Numbered from the stretch's first letter, positions 1 through 9,450 are shown. The stretch is 64,000 bases of DNA from Allosalinactinospora lopnorensis (GCF_000981225.1 NZ_LAJC01000002.1:62001-126000), one strand, 5' to 3'. The notes: generated by a model from the letters alone, not told the origin. Numbers and translations are program-made.

Positions 1-966
1 CACCAGGTCGCCCTCGGGCAGCCGCTGCCGATCGGCGACGGCCGCCTCGACGAGCTCCGCCATCCGCAGCGCCCCTTTGACGGCGGCCGCCTTCGGGGGG
101 TCGACCGCTGCTGCGCGGACTCCCGGGTGCAGTTCGCCGATGGTCGTCAGCACCACGTCGGTCTCGCCGAGCGACGGCAGCACCTGCCCGATGTAGCGCA
201 GGAACACGGCGTTGGGGCCGACCACGAGCACGCCGCGGCGTTCCAGCGTCGTCCGGTGCGTGTACAGCAGGTAAGCGGCACGGTGCAGCGCCGCGACGGT
301 CTTCCCTGTTCCGGGGCCGCCCTGCACCACCAGCGCGCCCGGAAGCTCGGAGCGGATCACCCGGTCCTGCTCCGACTGGATGGTGGCCACGATGTCGCCC
401 ATACGGCCGGTGCGTTCCTGGCGCAGCGTGGCCAGTAGGGCGGCTTCGCCGACCAGGGTGCGGCGGTCGGAGTCGGTGAGCCCTTCCAGGTCGAACACCT
501 CGTCGTCGAGATCGACGACGGTCCGGTCGCGGGTGTGGATGTGGCGGCGGCGCGTCAGGCCGCACGGCGATGAGGGGGTGGCCACATAGAAGGGGCGCGC
601 CGCCGGCGCGCGCCAGTCGATCAGCATCGGCTCGTGGTCCTCGTCGCGCAGGCCGATGCGCCCGATGTAGAGGGTCTCCCCGCCGACGCCGTCGACGCCC
701 TCGTGGTCGATCCGGCCGAAGCACAGCCTGTTCTCCACGGCCGAGAGCTGCGCTAGGCGGCCGGCGCGCTCTCCGACCTGCGCTTCGCGTTCTGTCCGGG
801 CGGCGTAGCCTCCGCCGCCGCCCTGGGCGTAGGCACTCCGGAGAGCATCGTGCGTGCCCTCGCGCAGGGTGTCCAGCCGCGCGTACAGTCGCGACACGTA
901 GGACTGCTCCTCATCGAGGGCGGAACCGCGGGCGTGCTCCGATCCGGCTTGACACTGCTCCGACAC
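1..966 (-). CDS. helR: HelD/HelR-type RNA polymerase-recycling helicase-like ATPase, N-terminal part (runs off window)
   Basis: UvrD/Rep-like superfamily-1 ATPase of the HelD class, which removes stalled RNA polymerase from DNA; actinobacterial members also contribute to rifampicin tolerance (family knowledge). The 322 codons in the window begin with a charged helical segment (about residues 8-75), like the N-terminal coiled coil that HelD inserts into the polymerase channel. Walker A GGPGTGKT follows at about residues 216-223, with the start of the 1A domain after it. The start is GTG at 966 with GAAAGG a few bases upstream. The C-terminal motor motifs lie beyond base 1. The 19-bp rifampicin-associated element reported upstream of some helR genes is not seen here. 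Confidence 0.85.
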   Translation of the reverse strand, partial: MSEQCQAGSEHARGSALDEEQSYVSRLYARLDTLREGTHDALRSAYAQGGGGGYAARTEREAQVGERAGRLAQLSAVENRLCFGRIDHEGVDGVGGETLYIGRIGLRDEDHEPMLIDWRAPAARPFYVATPSSPCGLTRRRHIHTRDRTVVDLDDEVFDLEGLTDSDRRTLVGEAALLATLRQERTGRMGDIVATIQSEQDRVIRSELPGALVVQGGPGTGKTVAALHRAAYLLYTHRTTLERRGVLVVGPNAVFLRYIGQVLPSLGETDVVLTTIGELHPGVRAAAVDPPKAAAVKGALRMAELVEAAVADRQRLPEGDLV

Positions 967-1063
967 GTGGTACCTTTCTTATGTGCTCTAATATGGGTGT
1001 ATTGTGTCCACAAGTAGCCATGTAGCTTAGCACTCGCCTCCGAGTCCAGCCAGGGCCGCTGGC

Positions 1064-1106
1064 GTAGGGCGCGCCCTACCGAACAGCCGGCGCGAGGCGC
1101 TACACT
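1064..1106 (+). promoter_or_regulatory. Putative trp promoter with a 16-bp perfect palindrome
   Basis: GTAGGGCGCGCCCTAC (1064-1079) is a perfect palindrome. TACACT at 1101-1106 fits a -10 box and lies seven bases before the leader ATG at 1114. The palindrome would overlap or abut the -35 position, as an operator often does. The -10 call rests on sequence match only. Confidence 0.45.
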
Positions 1107-1113
1107 CCTTCCC

Positions 1114-1158
1114 ATGCGAACCGAGCCGACGACTCGTCAGTGGTGGCGCCGCTCCTAG
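1114..1158 (+). CDS. trpL: trp operon leader peptide (14 aa, tandem Trp codons)
   Basis: The frame reads MRTEPTTRQWWRRS then TAG. Two consecutive TGG codons at 1141-1146 sit just before a hairpin, the layout of classical transcription-attenuation leader peptides; the Streptomyces trpE leader likewise carries consecutive Trp codons. Ribosome stalling at the Trp codons when charged tRNA-Trp is scarce would mask the first stem and favour read-through into trpEG. No Shine-Dalgarno is visible. A -10-like TACACT ends seven bases upstream of the ATG, so the transcript may be leaderless. Confidence 0.8.
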   Translation: MRTEPTTRQWWRRS

Positions 1159-1225
1159 GCGGCGCTCAAGGTTCGCATTCCCTGACCAGCGGCCGCCCGT
1201 ACCGGCGGCCTTCGGTCCTTTTCCG
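1146..1225 (+). promoter_or_regulatory. trp attenuator: leader stem and terminator hairpin
   Basis: Stem 1:2 pairs GCGCCGC (1146-1152) with GCGGCGC (1159-1165) around a 6-base loop holding the leader stop codon. A second perfect stem pairs GGCCGCC (1191-1197) with GGCGGCC (1204-1210) and is followed by the pyrimidine-rich TTCGGTCCTTTTCC, as in an intrinsic terminator. The order leader Trp codons, first stem, terminator, gene is that of a ribosome-mediated attenuator. The antiterminator pairing was not modelled. Confidence 0.7.
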
Positions 1226-1274
1226 GCCACGGTCCGGTGCGGCGCCCGAAGACCCAGCGCGAAAAGGATCGGCC

Positions 1275-3463
1275 TTGGACGCGAACTCCACCTCCTACCG
1301 CACCGGTGGCGGCCTCGATATTCGCCGCACCGCGACACCCTGCACCCCCGACGTCCTCACCGAGCTGGTCCGCGACGTCGAGCACCGCCGCGGCGGGGTG
1401 CTGTCCTCCGGGATGGAGTATCCGGGCCGCTACAGCCGCTGGCACCTCGGCTACGTGGACCCCTGCCTCGAAGTGGCCGCACGCGGGCGCCGTGTCACCG
1501 CGACCGCCCTGAACGACCGGGGGCGCGTCCTGACGCCCGTCATCGCCCATGCGCTGGGCGAGCACGGCGAGGCGACCGCCGCCGGCGGCACCGCGGAGGT
1601 CACCGTCCCCGAGCCCGGGGGGTTCTTCACCGAGGAGCAGCGCAGCCGCCGGCCGAGCGTCTTCTCCGTGCTGCGCTCCATCGTCGCGCTGTTCTCCTCC
1701 GACGCCGACCCGCACCTCGGTCTGTACGGGGCCTTCGGCTACGACCTCGCGTTCCAGTTCGAACCGATCGAGCAGGTCCTGGAACGCGCCCCGGAGGACC
1801 GCGACCTCGTGCTGCACCTGCCCGACGCGATCGTGGTACGCGACCGCAAGCGCGAGACCTGCCTCCGCTACACCTACGACTTCACCGTCCCCGCGTCGTT
1901 CACCGGCGACCGGGAGGGTGCCGCGACCGACGGACTGGCGCGCCGGACCGATCCCACCCCGGCCGTCGTGGCCGCCGAGACCCCAGCGCAGCCCGAGCCC
2001 GGCTCGTATGCGCGGATCGTCGCCGAAGCCAAGAAGAGGTTCGTCCGGGGCGACCTGTTCGAGGTGGTGCCCGGCCACCGCACCTACGGCGCCTGCGACT
2101 CCCCGGCCCGGTTCTACGAGCACCTGCGCGAGCGCAACCCCGCCCCCTACGAGTTCTTCTTCAACCTCGGCGAAGGGGAGTACCTGGTGGGGGCCTCGCC
2201 GGAGATGTTCGTCCGGGTCACCGGGGAGCCGGGCCGCGGGCAGCGGGTGGAGACCTGCCCGATCTCCGGCACCATCCGCCGCGGTGCGGACGCCCTCGGC
2301 GACGCCGAGAACATCCGCACGCTGCTCTCCTCCGTCAAGGAGGAGTCCGAACTGACGATGTGCACCGACGTCGACCGCAACGACAAGTCCCGGGTGTGCG
2401 AGCCGGGCAGCGTCCGCGTCATCGGCCGCCGGCAGATCGAGATGTACAGCAGGCTGATCCACACGGTCGACCACATCGAGGGCACGCTCCGCCCCGAGTT
2501 CGACGCTCTGGACGCCTTCCTCACCCACATGTGGGCCGTCACCGTCACCGGCGCGCCCAAGACCTGGGCCATGCGGTTCATCGAGCAGCACGAGACCACG
2601 CCGCGCCGCTGGTACGGAGGTGCCGTCGGTGCCGTCGGCTTCGACGGTTCGATGAACACCGGCTTGACACTGCGCACCGCGCACATCCGCGACGGCGTGG
2701 CCACCGTCCGGGTCGGCGCCACCCTGCTGTACGACTCCGACCCCGACGCCGAAGAGCGCGAGACGTTCCTCAAGGCGCGCGCGCTCCTGGAGACCCTCGC
2801 CCTGGACGGCGGCCCGCAGGCGGCTGGCAGGGAGACGGAGGCCGGCCCCGGCGCCGCGGAGCCGGAGGCCGCCGCGGCCGGTATGACGGTGCTCCTGGTC
2901 GACCACGAGGACTCCTTCGTGAACACCCTCGCCGACTACGTCCGCCGGCACGGTGCCGATGTCACCACCGTCCGCCACGGTTTCGACCCGGCGCTGCTGG
3001 ACGAGCTGGCCCCCGACCTCGTCGTCCTTTCCCCGGGGCCCGGGCTGCCCGCCGATTTCGACACCAACGCCCTGCTGGACGCCTGGACGGGCGGGGACTC
3101 CCGGTGTTCGGAGTCTGCCTGGGGCTGCAGGCGATGGTCGAGCACGCCGGCGGTGAGCTGTGCACGCTCCGGGAGCCGGTGCACGGAAAGCCGGGACAAG
3201 TCCAGGTCAACGGCGGCGAACTGCTGGCCGGCCTCGGCGGGTTCACCGCGGCCCGGTACCACTCGACCTACACGACGCCCGCCCAGGTGAAGAACTACGC
3301 GGTGACGGCCACCGTGGGCGACGGCTCCGACTCCGTAGTGATGGCGATCGAGGATCCCCGCGCCAGGCGGTGGGGCGTGCAGTTCCATCCCGAGTCCATT
3401 CTCACAGCCGCTGTCGGCGAGCGGATCATCGGCAACGTGCTGCGCCTGGCGCGCGCGAAGTAG
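1275..3463 (+). CDS. trpEG: Fused anthranilate synthase components I+II (TrpE-TrpG); one-base frameshift near 3093
   Basis: Makes anthranilate from chorismate and glutamine, the first step of tryptophan synthesis. The first ~530 residues are the chorismate-binding TrpE half (PISGTIRRG; ECx-like core with TMCTDVDRND). The last ~190 are a class-I glutaminase with GVCLGLQ nucleophile loop and FHPES. The start is TTG 1275 behind AAAAGGA. The frame breaks at the GGGG run 3093-3096: adding one G gives TGGGLPVFGVCLG and an intact protein of about 729 residues, the normal length of the fusion. The break is more likely a sequence error than a real mutation, since both flanks are fully conserved. Controlled by the attenuator just upstream. 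A PabB-PabA role is less likely because of the Trp leader. Confidence 0.88.
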
Positions 3464-3519
3464 CCGGGCGCCTCGCGCGTCGCGTGAACAAATGCCCAAT
3501 GGCCCATAAGCTCCGGATC

Positions 3520-4326
3520 ATGGATGTGAATCTTGGCAGGGTCGTGATCACCGGAGTGGCGGGCCGCATGGGCCCCACCGTGCGCGCCGGACTGCGTGAG
3601 GAAGCCGACCACCTTGTGCTCATCGACCGCGAACCCGTCACGGCGGAGGACGAGGACGAGACCGCGCTGGAGGGCGACCTTTCGGACCTGGCCACGCTGG
3701 TCAAGGCGTTCGACCGGGCCGACGCCGTCGTGCACCTGGCGGGGATGTCCGACGAGGCTTCCTTCGACGAGCTGCTTGAGGCCAACGTTCGGGGGACCTT
3801 CAATGTCTTGGAGGCGGCACGGCGCTCGGAGGTGCGACGCGTCGTGCTGCTCTCCAGCAACCGGGTAACGGGGAGCTACCCCATTCACCACCACGTCTTC
3901 CCCGACGAGCCGCCCCGGCCCGACGGGCTGTACGGGGTGAGCAAACTGGCAGTGGAGGCGCTCGGCCAGATGTACGCCGACACCTTCGGCCTGGAGGTCG
4001 TGGCTCTGCGCGCCGGCTCGTTCGAGGAGGAGCCCACCGAGACCCGCCACCTCGCCACGTGGCTCAGCCCGCGCGACTGCGCAGGCTTCGTCAAGGCCGC
4101 GCTGACCGCCTCCAACGTGAGTTACGTGGTGGCCTACGCGGTCTCGGCCAACGCCCGGCGCTTCTGGGACCTGACCGTCGCCGAGAACGAACTCGGCTAC
4201 CGGCCGGTCGACGACGCCGCGAAGTTCGCCTCGCAGTTTCCCGACGACGACCCGTTCTGGCACGGAGGCCCGCAGGGCGGGGACTACGCGACCCCGGAGT
4301 CCGTGCTCCCGCACCTCCCCGACTAG
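3520..4326 (+). CDS. NAD-dependent epimerase/dehydratase (extended SDR, uronate dehydrogenase-like)
   Basis: Extended short-chain dehydrogenase of 268 residues. The N-terminal nucleotide-binding loop is VVITGVAGRMG (TGxxGxxG type). DLSD sits in the adenine-pocket region, VHLAGM ends strand 4, and YGVSK is the catalytic YxxxK with an upstream LLSSN serine region. The size and the plan (GxAGxxG, YGVSK, C-terminal FWHGG-like end) resemble uronate dehydrogenases, but the substrate cannot be read from the sequence. The start is uncertain: ATG 3520 gives the family's usual length, ATG 3499 adds seven residues, and neither has a strong ribosome site. It stands alone between trpEG and the thyX-like gene. 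Confidence 0.75.
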   Translation: MDVNLGRVVITGVAGRMGPTVRAGLREEADHLVLIDREPVTAEDEDETALEGDLSDLATLVKAFDRADAVVHLAGMSDEASFDELLEANVRGTFNVLEAARRSEVRRVVLLSSNRVTGSYPIHHHVFPDEPPRPDGLYGVSKLAVEALGQMYADTFGLEVVALRAGSFEEEPTETRHLATWLSPRDCAGFVKAALTASNVSYVVAYAVSANARRFWDLTVAENELGYRPVDDAAKFASQFPDDDPFWHGGPQGGDYATPESVLPHLPD

Positions 4327-4589
4327 CGTCGTGGCCGGGAACGTGCCCCGGGTTCCCGGTCGCCCCGGATCTCAGCGGGGCCTCCCCGGCGGTCGCGCCT
4401 CCGTTCACGGAAAGCGACGGCAATGGAGGCCCCACCAGCGGGGTCGGCGGTACCGTCGGCCCTGGGTGCTAGGTTCGGACACGCGCCGGACACCGTGCAC
4501 GCCCGCAGCGGCGGTACGGCCGGCCCGATGTCGGATCGATGAGACCGGCGCGCGGGAGCGGCGCCGGATGTGGGGGAGAAGAAGCCACG

Positions 4590-5390
4590 GTGAAGAGTGT
4601 CGAGCCCGAGGTCCACCTGGTCGCGCGGCCGCAGCTGGACTACGACGAGATCGCCCGCTACCTCGCCGATGTCGGCGGGCAGAGCTGGCTGGAGCGGCTG
4701 GACCGTGGGGAAATGGACGCCGAACTCAACGACCCGCAGAACCTCGCCGAGTTCGCCGGGCGGCTCTGCTACCGCTCGTGGGAGCCGGGCCTCAACCCCA
4801 ACGTGACCCGGGTCCGCACCGACCAGGACCAGTACCTGAGCAACCTCCTGGCCAGCATGCACGGTTCGGTGCTGGAGCACGTCAGCTTCAGCTTCGTTCT
4901 GCACAACGTGAGCCGGGTACTGACACATGAGCTCATTCGGCATCGCCCCGGGGTGGCGATCTCCCAGGAGTCTCTGCGCTTCGTCCGGCTCACCGACCTG
5001 CCGTTCTGGTTCCCGGACTGGGCCAAGGACGACCCGGAGCTGATGAAGCGCTCCACCGAGATGCTCGCCCAGATGGAGCGGTTCCAGCAGTGGATGACCG
5101 AGCACTTCGGCCTGGACGAGGAGGGCGTGAAGTTCGCGGAGAAGAAGCACAAGACCTCCTTCATGCGCCGCTTCGCGCCCGAAGGCCTGGCCACCGGGCT
5201 GGTGTGGACCGCCAACGTCCGCACACTGCGGCACACCCTGGAGGCGCGCACCGCCCCCGGTGCCGAGGAGGAGATCCGGCTGCTGTTCGCCAAGATCGGC
5301 GAGGCGGTGCGCGCCGAGGCGCCCGCGCTGTTCGGCGACTACGAGATCACCGAGGACGGCGCCTGGGTCCCCAAGTGGCGCAAGGTGTGA
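4590..5390 (+). CDS. thyX: ThyX-family FAD-dependent thymidylate synthase (divergent clade)
   Basis: Flavin-dependent thymidylate synthases convert dUMP to dTMP using methylenetetrahydrofolate, NADPH and FAD. The 266-residue product has LASMHGSVLEHVSFSF and the RHR signature in LIRHRPGVAISQESLRF. Here RHR is followed by eight rather than the canonical seven residues before the serine, so the motif is atypical. An internal segment of about 70 residues (FWFPDWAKDD to EKKHKTSFMRR) and the length exceed typical ThyX. The start is GTG 4590 with purine-rich GGGGGAGAAGAAG upstream. It is a ThyX homologue; whether it is the housekeeping enzyme or a specialised paralogue is open. Confidence 0.75.
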   Translation: MKSVEPEVHLVARPQLDYDEIARYLADVGGQSWLERLDRGEMDAELNDPQNLAEFAGRLCYRSWEPGLNPNVTRVRTDQDQYLSNLLASMHGSVLEHVSFSFVLHNVSRVLTHELIRHRPGVAISQESLRFVRLTDLPFWFPDWAKDDPELMKRSTEMLAQMERFQQWMTEHFGLDEEGVKFAEKKHKTSFMRRFAPEGLATGLVWTANVRTLRHTLEARTAPGAEEEIRLLFAKIGEAVRAEAPALFGDYEITEDGAWVPKWRKV

Positions 5391-5396
5391 GCTGAA

Positions 5397-5420
5397 CCGC
5401 CCGGCCCGAGAGCCGGGCGG
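5397..5420. terminator. Hairpin between convergent genes
   Basis: A perfect 9-bp stem, CCGCCCGGC (5397-5405) with GCCGGGCGG (5412-5420), has a 6-base loop. It lies between the thyX-like stop and the stop of the opposite-strand gene and can serve both. There is no long T-run. Confidence 0.6.
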
Positions 5421-5427
5421 ACCGCTT

Positions 5428-6219
5428 TCAGCGGGCCCCGCCCGACCGCGCCTCGGCCACGGCGATGCCGGCGCGGCAGGCGCGCACCACTTCCTTGTGG
5501 TTGCGGTAGCGGCCGAGGAACCCGAACGGGGCCGGCTCCTCCTCCGGGGCGCCCTCGCCGGTGCGCACCGTCAGGGTCTCCTCGCGCACCGTCCCGGCGC
5601 GGTACCAGCGCTCCCAGCGTTCGAAGTCGGGGCTGTGCTGGTGCCCGAACGCGAACGCGGCCTCCCCCTCGCCCAGCAGCGAGCCACCGTCGCGGCGCCA
5701 CAGCTCCACGTTCGCCTCGTGCTCGCCGGGCCACGAGGGAGCGGTGACGAGGTCGACGCGGGGGGCCGTGCCCGCCGGGCGCACCAGCAGGGCGTCGCCG
5801 CCGGGGGAGCGGGCGGGCAGCGGGCGGACCTCGTCGACCGCGGTCAGGGTGATCAGCACGCGCGCGAGCCACCAGCGGTTCTCGCGGCGGGCCATCAGGC
5901 TGTCGGCGCGCAACCGTGTGGGCGGGTGCTTGATGATCTCCTGCTCCAGCAGGTGCTCCACGAAACGCTCACCGCCCAGATCGAAGTGGACATCGACGCG
6001 CCCGATGGCCACCAGGCCGGGCTCGCCGCCGGTGACACTGAGCGCCGCGCGCCGCGACGCCATGCTGTCGACCGCGTCCAGGTGCGCGAGCGGCAGCGCG
6101 ACGCACGGAGTGCCGTCCCAATCCAGTGGGACGACCGGGATGCCGGTGGGACCATCGGGCGCCAGCCAGCACAGTTCACCGGTCGTCGACCGTCGCCAGA
6201 CTGTGACAAAGTCGTGCAA
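5428..6219 (-). CDS. Uncharacterised split-barrel-like protein (possible pyridoxamine-phosphate-oxidase fold)
   Basis: A 263-residue soluble protein without signal peptide or membrane segment. The N-terminal half alternates short beta-like strands (GIPVVPLDWDG, PCVALPLAHLDAV, GLVAIGRVDVHFD), as in FMN-binding split barrels such as the pyridoxamine 5'-phosphate oxidase superfamily. The C-terminal half (RRDGGSLLGEG to GFLGRYRNHKEVVRACR) is not recognised. The start appears to be TTG 6219 with AAGGGG at good spacing. It is divergent from cstA across 146 bp. The fold assignment comes from pattern only; no flavin-binding residue can be named. Confidence 0.5.
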   Translation of the reverse strand: MHDFVTVWRRSTTGELCWLAPDGPTGIPVVPLDWDGTPCVALPLAHLDAVDSMASRRAALSVTGGEPGLVAIGRVDVHFDLGGERFVEHLLEQEIIKHPPTRLRADSLMARRENRWWLARVLITLTAVDEVRPLPARSPGGDALLVRPAGTAPRVDLVTAPSWPGEHEANVELWRRDGGSLLGEGEAAFAFGHQHSPDFERWERWYRAGTVREETLTVRTGEGAPEEEPAPFGFLGRYRNHKEVVRACRAGIAVAEARSGGAR

Positions 6220-6365
6220 AGCCGACCCCTTGCCTTCCGGGTGGGCAAAATCGCATGTTAATTTCTGGTGACTTTAGCTGATCAGACTGTCCGCAGTGTC
6301 CCCTATCACGGTCAGCCGGTGCCCCACCGGCCGGCCCATCCTCCATCCGGGAAGAAGGAACAGCC

Positions 6366-8101
6366 ATGCCAGCAGTCGTCGTCTTGCTCGCGGTCTTGGC
6401 GATCTTTGCACTGGGGTACATCTACTACTCCTCGTACTTGGCAAAACGCGTGTACGCGTTAGACCCCACGTTCGTCACACCGGCGCACACCTTCCGGGAC
6501 GGCGTCGACTTCGTCCCCACCAACAAGCACATCGTCTTCAGCCACCACTTCATCTCGGTGGCCGGGGCGGCGCCCATCGTCGGTCCGGCGGTCGCGGTCT
6601 TCTGGGGGTGGGGGCCCGCCCTGCTGTGGGTGGTGCTGGGCACCGTCTTCGCCGCCGGGGTGCACGACTTCGGCGCGCTCGTGGTGTCGGTGCGGCACAA
6701 GGCCAGAAGCATCGGAACACTCGCCAGCGAGGTGATCAGCAAGCGCGCCCGGACGCTCTTCCTGCTGATCATCTTCTTCCTGGTGACCATGGTCAACGCG
6801 GTGTTCGCGGTGGTCATCTCCATCCTGTTCGAGGGAACCCCCGAGGCGGTGCTGCCGGTCCTGGTCACCATCCGCTCGCGATCGGGGTGGGCCAGTACGT
6901 CTACCGCAAGCGCAGCGCGGCGCTCATCCCCTCCATCATCGCCCTGGTCATCGTCTACGCCTGCATCCCGCTCGGCCAGCTGCTGCCGATCACCACCGAC
7001 CCGGTCGCCGCGGCGCTCGGCGTCGAGCCGACGACGGTGTGGATCGTGCTGATCTACGTCTACACCTTCTTCGCGTCCCGGCTGCCGGTCTGGCTGCTGC
7101 TGCAGCCCCGCGACTACATCAACCAGCACCAGATGATGCTGGCGCTGGCGGTGATCATGCTCGGCGTCGCCGTGGGGATGAACACCATGGCCGCGCCGCT
7201 CGTCAACGACGTGCCGGCGGGCTCCCCGCCCTGGTTCCCGCTGCTGTTCGTGACCATCGCCTGCGGCGCGGTCTCCGGGTTCCACAGCCTGGTCTCCTCC
7301 GGGACGACCTCCAAGCAGCTCGACAAGGAGACCGACGCGCGCTACGTCGGCTACCTGGGCGCCCTCGGCGAGGGCACACTCGCGCTCTGCTCGATCCTCG
7401 CCTGCGCCGCCGGGGTCGTGGTGTTCGCCGCCGATCCCGCCGCCGAGTGGCAGACCCGCTACGCCGACTGGGACTCGGCCTCGGGCGGCGCCGTCGGCAA
7501 CTTCACCGAAGGGGTCGCCAACTTCGCCGGCAACCTGGGGATCCCGCTCGGCGTGGGCGGTGTGTTCGCGGCGGTCGTGGTCATCAGCTTCGCGGCGACC
7601 AGCCTGGACACCGCCGTCCGGCTGCAGCGCTACATCATCCAGGAGATCGCCGAGATCGTCCGGCTCAGGGCGGTGAGCCGCAACCTCACCATCCCCACGC
7701 TGCTGGCGGTGCTCATCCCCTTCGGACTGGCGATCATGCCGGGCGACTTCGCCTTCGGCACCCTGTGGCAGCTGTTCGGGACCACGAATCAGCTCACCGC
7801 GGGACTGGCGCTCGCGGTCATCGCGGTCTGGGTCACCAAGAACAACCGCAACCCGATCGCGGTGCTCGTCCCCCTGGTGTTCCTGGTGGCCATGACCACC
7901 TGGGCGCTGATCATCCAGCTGTTCGGCTTCGCCACCGCCGACGACCCGCTGCAGAAGTTCCTGCTGGCCCCGCTGGACGCGGTCATCTTCGGCCTCGCGC
8001 TGTGGCTGATCGTCGAGGCCGCGATCGCCCTGCGCAAGGCGTGGGCGGGACGCTCCGAGGCATCCTCGGAACCCAGCCGGGTCGAAACCGATGACGCGTG
8101 A
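6366..8101 (+). CDS. cstA: CstA-family carbon-starvation transporter; one-base frameshift near 6872
   Basis: Polytopic membrane carrier of the CstA family (pyruvate or peptide uptake in characterised members). ATG 6366 follows GAAGGAACAGCC. The N-terminal part has the family block FSHHFISVAGAAPIVGPA and GVHDFGALVVSVRHKARS. The C-terminal part has SGFHSLVSSGTTSKQL and about ten more hydrophobic helices. The frame breaks at the CC of 6872-6873: one extra C gives IPLAIGVGQYVYRKRS and a 578-residue protein of the short CstA class. It overlaps the next gene by 11 bp, so the three genes to 9319 form an operon. An AT-richer divergent promoter region lies at 6220-6365. Confidence 0.87.
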
Positions 8102-8399
8102 CGACGGCTTCGCGGCCCGGGTCCGCCCGGGCCGCCTGCGCCGGGCCGTCGAGGCCTGGCGCAGGGTCGAGGCGTTCCACGAGGCGGTGTTCGCCGCCCG
8201 CTGGCGGCACGCCCTGCGCCGCGAGGCACGCACCCAGGCCGACACGATGCGGGCGCTGCTGCTGCTCGAAACACTCGGAGTGGACAACCCGGTGGCCTAC
8301 GAGACCCTGGACCTGATCCCCTATATGCTCGCCGACCTGCATGAATGGCATCAGCGCATGGGGGATCCCGAGTTCGGGGACCCGGGGGTCTGCTGTTGA
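8091..8399 (+). CDS. Small protein ending in Cys-Cys (cory-CC-star type), CstA partner
   Basis: A 102-residue, mostly helical, Arg-rich protein whose last residues are GVCC followed at once by the stop. From memory this matches the actinobacterial family nicknamed cory-CC-star, named for the Cys-Cys-stop tail and found beside CstA genes; no biochemical role is known to me. The ATG overlaps the end of cstA and the TGA overlaps the TTG of the next gene, so translation is probably coupled on both sides. The paired terminal cysteines could bind metal, form disulfides or be lipidated (inference). Confidence 0.7.
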   Translation: MTRDDGFAARVRPGRLRRAVEAWRRVEAFHEAVFAARWRHALRREARTQADTMRALLLLETLGVDNPVAYETLDLIPYMLADLHEWHQRMGDPEFGDPGVCC

Positions 8400-9319
8400 A
8401 CGCCGGCACGCCGACGGCGGGGACGAGCACCGCGGAGAACACCGCCATCACCTTCTTCGGCGGTAAGGGCGGTGTGGGCAAGACGACGATGGCCGCGGCG
8501 GCGGCCATCGGGCTGGCGGACGCCGGGCAGCGCACCCTGGTCATCTCCACCGACCCCGCCCACTCGCTGGGCGATGCCCTGGAGACCCCGCTGGGCGACC
8601 GGCCGCGGCAGGTCGCCGACCGCCTGTGGGCGGCCGAACCCGACGCCGACGCCGCGGTGCGCCGCCGCGTCGAGCAGGTTACCGAGGACGCCTACGAGGC
8701 GCTGCCGCGCGAGATCATGCCGGCGGTGCGTCGCCACCTCACGCACGCGGCCGCCAGCCCCGGCATGGCCGAGTCAGCGCTCATCGACCTGCTCATCGAC
8801 ACGATGGAGCGCGTGCCGGGCGAGTGGGGCCGGCTTGTCGTGGACAGCGCCCCCACCGGGCACCTGCTGCGCATGATCAACCTTCCGACCCTGCTCACCC
8901 CCTGGGTGCAGGGTCTGGTCCGCCAGCGCGAGCGTGTCGCCGGAGCCGACAGCCTCATCGCGGGCATGGTCGGCACGGACCAGTCGGACCGGGCCGAGGA
9001 GGACCCGCTGCTGGAACGGCTGCGCGCGCGCCGGCACCGGCTGGAGGGCGCGGCCGCCCGGCTGCGGGAGGACGCGAGCGTACGCCTGGTCCTGCTGCCG
9101 CGGCGGATGGTGCTGGCCGAGACCGAACGTGCCGCCGACCAGCTCGCCGACGCCGGTTTCCGGCTGGGGCCCGTCGTGGTCAACCAGGTCCCCGACCAGC
9201 CCGACACGCAGGTCCTGGAGGCCGTGCGGCGCCGCTTCGCGCCCAACGGCATACGGGAGCTCCCGCTCGCCGATGTGGAACCGACCGGCATCGCCCGGTT
9301 GCGCGCCCTGGCCGCCTGA
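8396..9319 (+). CDS. ArsA/GET3-type P-loop ATPase
   Basis: Deviant Walker A GGKGGVGKTT about 20 residues from the start, STDPAHSLGDAL switch I, and DSAPTGHLLRMINLP switch II: the ArsA/Get3 class, which handles arsenite or tail-anchored proteins in characterised relatives. The 307-residue length is that of a single-domain ArsA. The start TTG 8396 shares TTGA with the stop of the upstream gene; an in-frame ATG at 8345 would overlap it further. No arsenic resistance genes are nearby. The cstA and Cys-Cys-tail neighbours point to a job in membrane-protein handling or CstA regulation (inference). Confidence 0.8.
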   Translation: MNAGTPTAGTSTAENTAITFFGGKGGVGKTTMAAAAAIGLADAGQRTLVISTDPAHSLGDALETPLGDRPRQVADRLWAAEPDADAAVRRRVEQVTEDAYEALPREIMPAVRRHLTHAAASPGMAESALIDLLIDTMERVPGEWGRLVVDSAPTGHLLRMINLPTLLTPWVQGLVRQRERVAGADSLIAGMVGTDQSDRAEEDPLLERLRARRHRLEGAAARLREDASVRLVLLPRRMVLAETERAADQLADAGFRLGPVVVNQVPDQPDTQVLEAVRRRFAPNGIRELPLADVEPTGIARLRALAA

Positions 9320-9450
9320 GCGGCGGGCCGGAGCGGCCCCGGCCCCGGTGCCGGAGCCGCCGGCCACCCGGAACACCGGCGGTGCCAGGGCGGGGACATG
9401 ACGCGCCGCTTGCCTGGGTAGGCTCGTGATCTGGGTATACGGGAGGTGGG

